Of a stretch of DNA of 64,000 bases, positions 1-7,911 are shown piece after piece; position 1 is the stretch's first letter, and the number at the start of each line of letters is the position of its first letter. A model generated the notes under the pieces. The model saw only the letters and a list, made by a program, of their open reading frames with translations, did no database searches and was not told where the DNA came from. The stretch lies in contig CANJLL010000010.1 in NCBI GenBank assembly GCA_947475545.1, positions 25,327-89,326 of the forward strand. The letters are read 5' to 3'. Source of the DNA: Chloroflexota bacterium. GTDB taxonomy: Bacteria > Chloroflexota > Limnocylindria > Limnocylindrales > CSP1-4. The position numbers were made by a program, and so were the translations under genes.

Positions 1-1
1 G

Positions 2-292
2 GCCCCGGCCACGATTGAGGCGCTGACCAAGCCGATCAAGCTCGCGTTCCTCGGCGATGCGGCCGAGGGCAACCAGGCCGGCGACCGCGTCCTCGCGGGC
101 AGCGACAACGCCGCCCCGGTCGTGATCGGCAGCGCGTCGCGGGCCAATGCGGCCTCCGGCTCCAACCCCACCTCCGAGACCCTCTGCTTCCGCGCCTACC
201 TGCCGAAGTACGCGACCGGCGACGCCTTCCAGGGCGCAGCCGTCACCGCCAGCTTCGCCTTCGTCGCCGAGCAGACCGCCAACAACCCGTAA
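2..292 (+). CDS. TasA/camelysin-like surface protein, C-terminal part (5' end outside window)
   Basis: The frame is open from the first bases and ends at TAA 290-292, leaving about 96 residues of a longer protein. The tail ends ...FVAEQTANNP, which resembles the end of CalY/TasA-type proteins, whose last beta strand carries an F-x-A-E-Q-T-x-N-N-P type finish. The preceding 90 residues are Ala/Gly/Thr-rich and beta-prone, with one Cys in an ETLCFRAY stretch. Two genes downstream lies a SipW-type signal peptidase, the enzyme that processes TasA-class substrates, which supports the assignment. A 17-bp hairpin follows the stop. Inferred role: secreted fibre or surface-matrix protein. The signal peptide lies outside the window, so the family call rests on the tail and on context. 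Confidence 0.6.
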   Translation, partial: APATIEALTKPIKLAFLGDAAEGNQAGDRVLAGSDNAAPVVIGSASRANAASGSNPTSETLCFRAYLPKYATGDAFQGAAVTASFAFVAEQTANNP

Positions 293-300
293 TCCCCTTG

Positions 301-338
301 GACCGCGCGGCGACCGGGCAACCGGTCGCCGCGCGGTC
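301..338 (+). terminator. 17-bp perfect intercistronic hairpin
   Basis: Bases 301-317 and 322-338 are perfectly complementary, with a GCAA tetraloop. The hairpin starts 8 nt after the TasA-like stop and lies 33 nt before the next start. There is no U-tract, so it is either a GC-only terminator or an RNA stabiliser that lets the upstream structural gene be expressed more strongly than the processing genes. Confidence 0.6.
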
Positions 339-371
339 ACTCCCCCAGGCCCACCAGCCAGGACCCACCCA

Positions 372-1367
372 ATGCGACCACCCACCTCCCGCCAGCTCCG
401 CTTCGGCACTGCGCTCCTCGCGCTTGCCGGCGTCGCGGCGGGCTTCGTCGCATCTCCCCAGCCGCCGGCTTCGCTGGCCCTCCTCAAGTCGGCCACGAAT
501 GCCGGCAGCAACGCCTTCACCACGGCTGCGGACTGGCACGCGCCGGTCGTGACCGCCCAGGTCGTGGGCCTCGCCTCGGACACGCGTACCGGCGGCTATG
601 TCCGCCGGGGATCCCAGCTGTACGTGTATGCCAACGTGGTGGACTCCGGGGCGCCGGCCTCCGGGACCACGGTGGTTACCGCCAACGTCGGATCCCTGGT
701 TGCCGGCGCAAGCGCGGTCCCCCTCGTTGCCGGGACCTACGCGTTCCCCGCCGGCGGCACGGCGTACGCCTACCGGAGCGCGCTGCTGACCTCGAGTGAC
801 TCGCTCACTCCCGGCGTGGTTACCTGGAGCATCACCACCCACGATGCCGGCGGGAACGTTGGCGTGACCACCTTCCAGGCCACCGTGTCGACGACCTACG
901 GCTTCGGCGGCGGGGCGACGCATGTCGGAACCAACTGCCTGGCGGGCTCCGGCGGCCAGTACGACATGGAGCTGGGGGCCGTGGGCGCGGGCTCGGAGGC
1001 ATCCCGCACCGGCCCCGGGCCGTTCGATCGCGTCACGTTCTGCTCCGACACGTTCTCGGCCGGCGCCACCATCCCCGGCGGCGACACCACGGTGACGCTG
1101 ACCTACCAGAACACCAGCGCCAACAAGACGTGCGACGTCACCGCGACCCTCTGGCGCAACGCCACTTCGCTGGGCTCGGGCGGGCAGACGATCCCGGTCA
1201 ACCGGGCCCGCACCAGCGGCACCTGGGTCTTCTCGACCAACAGCGCGACATTTGCGGCGGGCGACCGCCTCGTGGTGACCGTGGACTACAAGACGGGCAA
1301 CCAGTGCAACGGCACCACGATCTTCTGGAACAGCACGGCTGCCCCCTCGTCGGTGACCATCCCGTGA
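372..1367 (+). CDS. Secreted beta-rich surface protein with SipW-type signal peptide
   Basis: 331 residues from ATG 372; longer upstream in-frame sequence exists but reads as spacer. The N-terminus has a basic start, a hydrophobic segment (residues about 11-27) and then an SNAFTT motif near residue 45, the pattern seen in SipW-processed precursors. The rest is Thr/Ser/Gly-rich and beta-prone, with an Ig-like section (about 60-175) and a C-terminal half with four Cys (NCLAG, FCSDT, TCDV, QCNG) that could form disulfides. It overlaps the signal peptidase gene by 4 nt. Likely a matrix or cell-surface partner of the upstream TasA-like protein. No enzymatic motif is visible. The start is supported by the signal peptide; only a weak AGGA precedes it. 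Confidence 0.65.
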   Translation: MRPPTSRQLRFGTALLALAGVAAGFVASPQPPASLALLKSATNAGSNAFTTAADWHAPVVTAQVVGLASDTRTGGYVRRGSQLYVYANVVDSGAPASGTTVVTANVGSLVAGASAVPLVAGTYAFPAGGTAYAYRSALLTSSDSLTPGVVTWSITTHDAGGNVGVTTFQATVSTTYGFGGGATHVGTNCLAGSGGQYDMELGAVGAGSEASRTGPGPFDRVTFCSDTFSAGATIPGGDTTVTLTYQNTSANKTCDVTATLWRNATSLGSGGQTIPVNRARTSGTWVFSTNSATFAAGDRLVVTVDYKTGNQCNGTTIFWNSTAAPSSVTIP

Positions 1368-1993
1368 GCGACATGGCATTCATCCACACGTTGGCGATCG
1401 GCCGCCTCGCCGTTCGCACGGTTCGCCTCGTGGGCTTCGCCATCGTGCTGGCCGCCGTGCTGGCGATCAACGTGGTGCCCCGCCTGGGCCACGCACTGAT
1501 CATCATCCGCGGGCTCTCCATGGAGCCAAACGTTCCGTTGGGCTCCATGGTCGTGGAGTCCGCGCCGACGCTGGACCGACTGGTCCCGGGGGCCATCGTG
1601 GCCTTCACGACCAGCACCGGCGTGGTCATCACCCACCGGATCGTGGACGGTCCGTCCGCCCCGGCGGACGGAGCCGACGGCACGGCCACGGACGGGGGCA
1701 CTGCCTCCGGGCCGACGGTCCTGACGAAGGGCGATGCCAACGACGGGCCGGATCCCGCGCGGATCCCCGTGGCCTCCATCACGGGCTTGGCCGACCAGCA
1801 GGTTCCGGTCGCCGGCTTCCTCCTGGCCTGGCTCCAGCTGCCCAGTGGCCTGATCAGCGTGATCTCGCTGCTGGCCTGCCTGGTGGTCACGGAGTGGCTG
1901 CTGGAGGATGTCGAGGAAGATGTGCGCTCGATCGATGAGACGGACCCCGAACCGGCCCGCGGCGGCCCCGGCCCGGAGCCAGCCACCTCGTAG
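1364..1993 (+). CDS. Signal peptidase I, SipW/archaeal (S26B) type
   Basis: 209 residues from GTG 1364, which overlaps the previous stop as GTGA; ATG 1373 is the alternative start. A first membrane segment (about residues 20-40) is followed by the catalytic Ser in LSMEP (Ser52) and by a His in ITHRIV (His91). A His in place of the bacterial Lys is the hallmark of the ER/archaeal/SipW subclass. The conserved GDAND box follows (TKGDAND), and a second membrane helix (about 165-185) precedes an acidic tail. The enzyme cleaves export signals at the outer membrane face. Tight coupling to two SipW-type substrates indicates a dedicated processing enzyme rather than the general signal peptidase. Confidence 0.88.
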   Translation: MSDMAFIHTLAIGRLAVRTVRLVGFAIVLAAVLAINVVPRLGHALIIIRGLSMEPNVPLGSMVVESAPTLDRLVPGAIVAFTTSTGVVITHRIVDGPSAPADGADGTATDGGTASGPTVLTKGDANDGPDPARIPVASITGLADQQVPVAGFLLAWLQLPSGLISVISLLACLVVTEWLLEDVEEDVRSIDETDPEPARGGPGPEPATS

Positions 1994-2054
1994 TCCAGGG
2001 TTTCAGGTTCTTCTCAGCCGGTGCGCCGATCCTCCTGGCAGAAGGAGCCAACAC

Positions 2055-3074
2055 GTGGACCCAGCCAGCGACACCACCCAGCCCACGACCGTCGAGGCCG
2101 GGGTTCATCCCTCGCCGGAGGCGGTCGAGGCAACCGCAGGCACGCCCGCCCCAGCGCCCGCCATCGAATCCGACCCCGCCGTTGGGTTTCAACCCAGTGC
2201 GTGGGCCAGCCCGGCGCCGGCCGCCTCGCCTGCCCGCCCGAGTGGCCCATCCACCGTCCGGACGGCCGTCCTGGCCGCCGTCCTGAGCTCGGTCCTGACG
2301 GTCGCGCTGACTGCCGTTGTGCTCCGGGCCACGGTCCCGGCCGGCCCCACCGCCAATGGCAGCCCGGCCGCCAGCGCGTCCCGCGGCCCGGGGCCATCGG
2401 CGGGCACATCTGCGGCCTCCGCGCTGGTATCGGCACCGCTGGAGCCTGCCCCCGACGCGGCCTCGGACGCCGTGTCCGCAACGGCCAGGGTGCTCCCGAC
2501 CGTGGTCACCATCACCACCTCGTCCCCCGGCCGCCGTGGCGCCACCTTCACGGGCGCGGGCTCCGGGTTCGTCGTTGACTCGCGTGGATGGATCCTGACC
2601 AACCGGCACGTCGTGACCGGTGCCGCGACGATCACGGTGGGTCTCGCGGACGGCCGCACGTTGCCTGCCCAGGTGTACGGCCTGTCGAGCACCAACGACC
2701 TGGCGATCATCCGGGTGGACGCCACCGGGCTCCCGGTCGCCCAGCTGGGTGACTCGCTCCGGCTGGCGCTGGGTCAGTCCATCCTGGTGCTGGGGAGCCC
2801 GCTGGGCGACTACCCGGGCTCCGTCTCCAGCGGGGTCGTCTCCGGGCTGGGGCGCACCATCGACATCACCGGTGTCGAGCACCTGTCCAACCTGATCCAG
2901 ACCGACGCGGCGATCAATCCCGGCAACAGCGGCGGGCCCATGGTCGACCTGGGCGGACGCGTGATCGGCGTCGCGGTGGCCACCAGCCAGGCCGCGGGAA
3001 TCGCCTTTGGCATCCCGATCGAGGATGCCCGCTCCATCGTGGCCCTCGCGCTGGCAGGTCAGCCCATCCCCTGA
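2055..3074 (+). CDS. Membrane-anchored trypsin-like serine protease (HtrA/DegP-like, no PDZ)
   Basis: 339 residues from GTG 2055, preceded by an AAGGAG ribosome-binding site; an upstream in-frame extension would overlap the signal peptidase gene and looks non-coding. A Pro/Ala-rich cytoplasmic part leads to one membrane helix (about residues 75-100), then an Ala/Ser linker and the protease domain. The catalytic triad is visible: His in TNRHVV, Asp in TNDLAII and Ser in GNSGGP. The protein stops after the protease fold, so the PDZ domain usual in HtrA is absent. Likely an extracytoplasmic quality-control or processing protease; it lies 61 nt behind the signal peptidase and may belong to the same export unit. 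Confidence 0.85.
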   Translation: MDPASDTTQPTTVEAGVHPSPEAVEATAGTPAPAPAIESDPAVGFQPSAWASPAPAASPARPSGPSTVRTAVLAAVLSSVLTVALTAVVLRATVPAGPTANGSPAASASRGPGPSAGTSAASALVSAPLEPAPDAASDAVSATARVLPTVVTITTSSPGRRGATFTGAGSGFVVDSRGWILTNRHVVTGAATITVGLADGRTLPAQVYGLSSTNDLAIIRVDATGLPVAQLGDSLRLALGQSILVLGSPLGDYPGSVSSGVVSGLGRTIDITGVEHLSNLIQTDAAINPGNSGGPMVDLGGRVIGVAVATSQAAGIAFGIPIEDARSIVALALAGQPIP

Positions 3075-3096
3075 GGACGGGCCGTAAAGGGCACCC

Positions 3097-4218
3097 TCAG
3101 GAGGGCCTGGGGCTGCTCTTCACGCTGGGGGCGGCCGTCGGCGCCTTCACCGTTGGCGCGGCAGAGGGTGCACGGCTGGGGCTGGGCGCACCGGCCGGCG
3201 ATGCCGAGGCCGGGACTGGCTTGGCCGCCGGTGACGCCGTCGGCGAAGCCACCATCGGCGTGAGCCACACGGTGACCGTGCCCCCCGGCTGCAGGTGGGT
3301 CTCGATGCTGGCGACCAGCCCGTCGCTCGCGACCGCGAGGGTCCGATCCGCCCCACTGCCAGTCGCCTCGCCCAGGGTCGCCAGCAGCTGGTCCGCGGCG
3401 CCCGGCGCATAGAGGAGCAGGAAGACGGTCAGCCGCTGCAGCCCGATGACATCGACCGCATTCGCATTGAAGACCCGGATGGTGAACGTGGCCCTGGTCA
3501 CGTCGGTGCTCGGCCCGGTCAGCTCGAGCGTGGTGACCCCGTCGGCCGACTCGCCGGCGATGCGTGCCGTGGTGCCCGAGGAGCCGGTCTGGCCGCCGCC
3601 CGCGGGTGTGAACGCGAACGACCCGGCGTACGGCAGCTGGAAGACGGTGGTGATGTCGGCGGCGGCGATGCCAAGGCCCGGGGCCGTGATCCCGCCGACC
3701 GGGGCCGTGGCCCCAGGCTGGGGGGTGGCGGCGGGGCGCGGCTTGAGGATGGTGCCGCTTGCCACGATGGCCACGATGATCACGAGGATCACGACCTCCG
3801 CGGCCAGCCGCAGCACGGTGCGGCGCGTGCTGGCGTCGAGGCCGCCCAGGGCGTCCGTGATGCGGCCCAGCGGTCCCTGTGGGGCAATCGGGATGCCACG
3901 TGCCGCGCTGATGGGGCGCTCCAGCGCGGGCCGGGGGGACGGGCCGACGGACGCTGGCGCGGGCCGGGGGGACGGGGCCGCGGATGCCGGCGCGGGCCGC
4001 CCCGGCGGAGCCGTCGACGGAGCGGCGGCGGCCGTCCGTGCCGGGCGGCTTACCGCCCGGGATGCCTCGGCGGGCCGTGCCTGCCGGCCTGCCGCGGCGG
4101 ACTCCAGCGCTCCGGGAACCTCCAGGTCTGCCCCACACGCAGGGCAGAGGCGGTCGGCCCCGACACGCTGCAGCCCGCACCGGCGGCAGCGCAGCTTGGG
4201 AGACTCGTAGCGGGTCAT
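3097..4218 (-). CDS. Zinc-ribbon membrane protein with extracellular domain, unknown function
   Basis: 373 residues from ATG at 4218; sequence further upstream in frame is not convincing. The N-terminus has a CRRCG...CPACG zinc ribbon (residues about 10-30), then a 100-residue Ala/Pro/Arg-rich cytoplasmic linker with near-repeats of an RPAPASVGPSP type, one hydrophobic helix (about 150-172), an exported domain of about 150 residues and an Ala/Pro/Ser-rich tail. Zinc-ribbon plus single-helix proteins of this layout are common in Chloroflexota and Actinomycetota without known function. The gene converges on the protease gene with a 22-nt gap. Confidence 0.7.
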   Translation of the reverse strand: MTRYESPKLRCRRCGLQRVGADRLCPACGADLEVPGALESAAAGRQARPAEASRAVSRPARTAAAAPSTAPPGRPAPASAAPSPRPAPASVGPSPRPALERPISAARGIPIAPQGPLGRITDALGGLDASTRRTVLRLAAEVVILVIIVAIVASGTILKPRPAATPQPGATAPVGGITAPGLGIAAADITTVFQLPYAGSFAFTPAGGGQTGSSGTTARIAGESADGVTTLELTGPSTDVTRATFTIRVFNANAVDVIGLQRLTVFLLLYAPGAADQLLATLGEATGSGADRTLAVASDGLVASIETHLQPGGTVTVWLTPMVASPTASPAAKPVPASASPAGAPSPSRAPSAAPTVKAPTAAPSVKSSPRPS

Positions 4219-4387
4219 TGAGACGCCATGGTACGAGGGGCGATCGCCGGGCGGGCCGGCCGACTGCGGCGTTGCCGAATGGCGCAGCACAGGCACGCGC
4301 CTTCGCGGTACCGTGCGTGAGCACGGTAATCCCGGCGCCGCAGCCGCCACGGAAGGGAGGGGTCCTCAACTGAGCACGCCACCGCCC

Positions 4388-5656
4388 GTGAGCACGTCGC
4401 GGCCCGCCGGCCGCCTGGAGCGCCAGTGGTTCTTCTGGCTGCTGGGGACGTTCGTCATCACCCATGCCGGCAGTCAGCTCATCCGGCCGATGGTGTCCTA
4501 TCGCGCGCTGGGCATCGGCGTGGCGCCGAGCGACCTGGGCTGGCTGGCCGCCGCCTTCTCCCTCTTCCCGCTGTTGCTGGCGCTCCAGATCGGACGCTGG
4601 GTGGACCGCTACGGGGAGATCCGGTTCCTGCTGGGCGGCAACGTCCTGATGATCGTGGCCGCGTTCCTCCTCGCGGGGGCGCCGTCCATGGCGACGATCC
4701 TGGCGGAGTTCGCCATCCTGGGCCTGGGCCACCTGACCACCGTCGTGGCGATCCAGGGCCTGGTGGCCCGGGGCAGCACGGAGGCGTCGTACGACCGGCG
4801 CTTCGCGCAGCTGGCGCTGGCCGCGTCGTTCGGTCAGCTGGTGGGACCGGCGGTCGGTGGCTTCTTTGCCGGCTCTGGCTCCGAGCAGGAGGTCAGCAAT
4901 GCCCTCCTGGCGGGCGCCATCCTGTGCCTCATCGGGCTCCCCCTGGTGGGGCTGCTCCGACCGCCCGCCTCGGTGGCCGCCGCGCGCGCCACCCGGTCGC
5001 CTGGCGGCAAGGACGGCACCCAGCTCCTGGCGATCCTCCGAACCCCGGGCGTGTTGCGGGCGATCCTGGTGAGCACCACCGTGCTCTCGGCGATCGACGT
5101 GATCGTGGCCTACCTCCCGGCGCTGGGCGAGGAGCGTCTCTGGGCGCCCGCCTTCGTCGGCGCGCTCCTGGCCGTGCGGGCCGGCGCATCGATGGCGTCC
5201 CGGGTCTTCCTGGGCGGCTGGTCGGACCGCTTCGGCCGACGGACGCTGCTGGCCGGCAGCATGGCGGTCTCGGCGGCCGCGCTCCTGGCGATGCCGTTCG
5301 TGAGCGGGGAGGCCGGGATGGTGCTGATCATGGCGATCGGCGGCTTTGGCCTGGGGATCGGGCAGCCGGTGACCATGTCCTGGGTGGCCGCCCTGGCCCG
5401 CCCCGAGACCCGTGCCACGGCGCTGTCCGTCCGCCTGATGGGCAATCGCGTCGGCCAGATGGGCGTGCCGGTCCTGGCCGGCCTCATCGCAGGGACGGCC
5501 GGCGCCGGCGCCATCCTTGGCTTCGCCGGCCTCGTGGTCGCGGTCAGCCTGGCCCTGGTCTACGGCGGCCTGGGGGCGGACGGCAGGACGGCGAAGGCGG
5601 CCTCGAAGGCGGCCTCGAAGGCGGCCTCCGGGCCCACCTCCAAGCCGGCCGGCTAG
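4388..5656 (+). CDS. Major facilitator superfamily transporter
   Basis: About 422 residues and about 12 hydrophobic segments in two halves of six. Loop 2-3 has GRWVDRYGEIRFL, the usual MFS D-R-x-G type motif, and the second half repeats it as GGWSDRFGRRTLL. This is the pattern of drug/metabolite:proton antiporters. The start is uncertain: GTG 4388 lacks a well-spaced ribosome-binding site, whereas a strong GGAAGGGAGGGG (4351-4362) sits 7 nt before an in-frame CTG (4370); GTG 4313 is also in frame. The C-terminus carries a short lysine-alanine repeat made by a 12-bp tandem repeat. Substrate cannot be read from the sequence. Confidence 0.85.
   Translation: MSTSRPAGRLERQWFFWLLGTFVITHAGSQLIRPMVSYRALGIGVAPSDLGWLAAAFSLFPLLLALQIGRWVDRYGEIRFLLGGNVLMIVAAFLLAGAPSMATILAEFAILGLGHLTTVVAIQGLVARGSTEASYDRRFAQLALAASFGQLVGPAVGGFFAGSGSEQEVSNALLAGAILCLIGLPLVGLLRPPASVAAARATRSPGGKDGTQLLAILRTPGVLRAILVSTTVLSAIDVIVAYLPALGEERLWAPAFVGALLAVRAGASMASRVFLGGWSDRFGRRTLLAGSMAVSAAALLAMPFVSGEAGMVLIMAIGGFGLGIGQPVTMSWVAALARPETRATALSVRLMGNRVGQMGVPVLAGLIAGTAGAGAILGFAGLVVAVSLALVYGGLGADGRTAKAASKAASKAASGPTSKPAG
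5593..5628 (+). repeat. Three tandem 12-bp repeats inside the MFS gene 3' end
   Basis: GAAGGCGGCCTC occurs three times without interruption and encodes a KAAS-type repeat in the cytoplasmic tail. The period is a multiple of three, so copy-number change would keep the frame. Confidence 0.85.
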
Positions 5657-5775
5657 TCCCCGGATCCCTCGCCGAGTGGCCCGGCGACCGGGCCCCGACA
5701 TCGTCTATCGTATCCGCAGACTCTGGACCCACGACTGGAGATGGACCCGATGCTTCACGCCCCGGAGGGCGCCGC

Positions 5776-6408
5776 ATGAGCGGGCAGGTGCCCACGATGC
5801 GCCGCTACGACTGCATGGTGGCCCTGGCGCCGCTGATCACCGACCACCTCATCGTGGGCAACGTGGCACGCACGTCGTTCGAGCTGCATGCGGTCATGCC
5901 CCGCGAGGGCAACATCTACACGATGGGGATGGGCCTGGTGACGCCGCTCTGCCTGGGCCTCGCGCTGGCCCAGCCCGGGCGCCAGGTGATCGCCTTCGAC
6001 GGTGACGGGAGCATGCTCCTCAACGTGGGCGTCCTGGCCACCATGGGCAACACGCCCGCGCCCAACCTCACGTCGATCGTCTTCGACAACCAGTCGTACG
6101 CGTCCACAGGCGGTCTGCCCACCGCGTCAGGCGGGGAGACGGACATCGCCGGGATGGCCAGGGCCGCCGGGATCGGGCACGCGGTCACGGTCTGGACGGT
6201 CGAGGAGTTCATGGTCGCCGCGCGCCACGCGCTTGCCGGCAACGGGCCCAGCGTCATCGTCGCCAAGGTGACCAAGGAGTCACCCGATGTCGCCCCCAAG
6301 CTCATGGACGGGCGCGAGAACAAGTACCGCTTCGTCCGCTACGTCGAAGAGACCAGCGGCCAGACGGTCCTCAAGCCCTCCATCGTGGGCCGGAAGGGAG
6401 CCGAGTAG
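5776..6408 (+). CDS. TPP-dependent decarboxylase, TPP-binding subunit (sulfopyruvate/phosphonopyruvate decarboxylase beta-like)
   Basis: 210 residues from ATG 5776. The TPP/Mg motif is clear: GDGSML at about residue 75, then about 26 residues to DNQSY. The short length and the missing pyrimidine-binding domain match the beta subunit of two-subunit sulfopyruvate decarboxylase (ComE) and relatives. The next gene abuts directly and encodes the complementary alpha subunit, so the two are co-translated. Known reaction of the family: decarboxylation of a 3-substituted pyruvate (sulfo- or phosphono-) to the acetaldehyde. No coenzyme M or phosphonate gene lies nearby, so the substrate is open. Confidence 0.85.
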   Translation: MSGQVPTMRRYDCMVALAPLITDHLIVGNVARTSFELHAVMPREGNIYTMGMGLVTPLCLGLALAQPGRQVIAFDGDGSMLLNVGVLATMGNTPAPNLTSIVFDNQSYASTGGLPTASGGETDIAGMARAAGIGHAVTVWTVEEFMVAARHALAGNGPSVIVAKVTKESPDVAPKLMDGRENKYRFVRYVEETSGQTVLKPSIVGRKGAE

Positions 6409-6912
6409 ATGACTCCGGCCAACGCCATCATCGTCACCGACCTGCTCAAGGCGGCCGGGTTCAACTTCGCGGTCACCCTGCCGGCCACCCAGGTCCACAC
6501 CCTCCAGACCTCGCTCATCGAGAGCCCGGACTTCACCCACGTCGCGGTCAGCAACGAGGGCGAGGGCGCGGCCATCTGCGCCGGCGCCTGGCTGGGCGGC
6601 AAGACGCCGTTCATGGTGATCGAGACCTCGGGCATCCTGGTGGCCACGTACGCGCTGCTGCGCTGCCATGCTACGTTCGGGATTCCCACCATGATCCTGT
6701 CCACGTATCGCGGCGAGCTGGGCGAGCAGGAGTGGTACGCGGTCCACACGGGCGCGGCCATCCCAGGCCTGCTGGCGGCGCTGCGCATCCCGTCGCGGAT
6801 CGTGTCCGAGGTGGACGAGCTGAAGACCTCGCTGATCGAGGCACGGCGGAGCATGGACACCTCGCTCCACCCGGTCTCGATCATCATGTCGGGGCGGATC
6901 ACCAAGGGCTGA
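6409..6912 (+). CDS. TPP-dependent decarboxylase, pyrimidine-binding subunit (ComD/alpha-like)
   Basis: 167 residues; ATG 6409 follows the previous TAG with no gap. This is the N-terminal TPP-enzyme fold: a conserved Glu in the NEGEGAAICAGAWLGG region (about residues 47-62) is the glutamate that contacts the thiamine pyrimidine, followed by a GELGEQEW loop typical of the phosphonopyruvate/sulfopyruvate alpha family. It must pair with the upstream subunit to form an active site. The order beta-alpha is reversed relative to archaeal comDE. Confidence 0.85.
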   Translation: MTPANAIIVTDLLKAAGFNFAVTLPATQVHTLQTSLIESPDFTHVAVSNEGEGAAICAGAWLGGKTPFMVIETSGILVATYALLRCHATFGIPTMILSTYRGELGEQEWYAVHTGAAIPGLLAALRIPSRIVSEVDELKTSLIEARRSMDTSLHPVSIIMSGRITKG

Positions 6913-6969
6913 CCCGGGCCCTCAGGGCGCCGGCGCGCGTCGTCGACGGTCACCGTTCGGCGGTCAGCG

Positions 6970-7908
6970 CTAGTCCGAGGCAGCCAGGAATGCGCCACTC
7001 AGGGCGTCGAACACGGCCCACGTGACCCTGGCCTCCCGACCAAGCGTGGCCGGTGCCAGCGCGCGCACATACCACCAGATCGCGCCGGTCCGCAGGGCGG
7101 GACGGGATCCAGCCTGGGCGTCCAGCGCGACCTGGAGCTGGGGGCTGCGAACCACCGTCGAGGACAGCACGACCAGCCCGGCGCGCTCCAGCCAGCCGGC
7201 GACCTCCCTCCAGACGTGGCCGTCAGGCGGCACCTCGGCCTCGGTGACGACGGGATCGCGGGACAGGCCCACCGGGAGATCGGCCCCGGCGGCCCAGACC
7301 AGCCGCTCCAGGACCAGGTCCCCAGAGCACCAGCCCCTGGTCCGGGGGCAGGGCGGAGCCCGCTCGTCCTGGTAGTGCCCCACGAAGACAACCGGCACCG
7401 CGACGGTGAGCCACGGCGCAAGCTCCGACTGGCTGATCGCGACCGCCGGCAGCGCGACCCCGGGCGCCACGATGCCCTCGAGCGCTTCCGGGCGGTCCGG
7501 GCCCAGGGCGCCCGCCGCGCTCGCCGCCGGCCCGGCGTCCGGGGCCAGGGGGAAGAGGGCCACCAGACGGAGACAGAAGTCGCGTGACAGGGTCTGCCGG
7601 ATCGACCCGCAGACCAACGGGAGCGGATCGCTGCGCATGACCCCGGCAACCGCCACCGCGCCATCGCGAACCTGGCCTGCGGCCCGAGCCGCCGCGAGCT
7701 CGGGCCCGGTCCGGACCGGCAGACCCAGCACCCTGCGTGGCACGAGCACGGTCTGGCCGGCGCCACCCACCCCGGGGGTCGCATCGGCCGCGAGCGCCGA
7801 CCGCGGCGCGACGGCCGCGCTGAAGGCCGTATCACCGCCGGCCCCGCCGGCCAGGGCGGCACCCACCACCACGGCCAACGCCAGAACGGGCGCGAACGTG
7901 CCGCGCGC
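6970..7908 (-). CDS. Secreted protein of unknown function, 5'-truncated
   Basis: About 300 codons ending at TAG 6970-6972. The end given is the limit of sequence that reads as this protein, not a start codon. The visible N-terminus (ARGTFAPVL then a hydrophobic LALAVVVGAALAG stretch) looks like the middle of a signal peptide, but no ATG precedes it; only TTG 7878 and GTGs at 7866-7872 exist, inside the hydrophobic run. Beyond it the frame runs antisense into the phosphatase gene. The mature part has four or five Cys (VCGS, DFCLR, PPCPRTRGWCSG) and no family I recognise. The first codons were probably lost at the junction described under findings. Confidence 0.55.
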   Translation of the reverse strand, partial: ARGTFAPVLALAVVVGAALAGGAGGDTAFSAAVAPRSALAADATPGVGGAGQTVLVPRRVLGLPVRTGPELAAARAAGQVRDGAVAVAGVMRSDPLPLVCGSIRQTLSRDFCLRLVALFPLAPDAGPAASAAGALGPDRPEALEGIVAPGVALPAVAISQSELAPWLTVAVPVVFVGHYQDERAPPCPRTRGWCSGDLVLERLVWAAGADLPVGLSRDPVVTEAEVPPDGHVWREVAGWLERAGLVVLSSTVVRSPQLQVALDAQAGSRPALRTGAIWWYVRALAPATLGREARVTWAVFDALSGAFLAASD

Positions 7909-7911
7909 GAG

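Noticed and set aside
3059..5701. 880-codon minus-strand open frame opposite the MFS gene
   Set aside because: Low-complexity Arg/Gly/His-rich product; the MFS and zinc-ribbon genes explain the same DNA.
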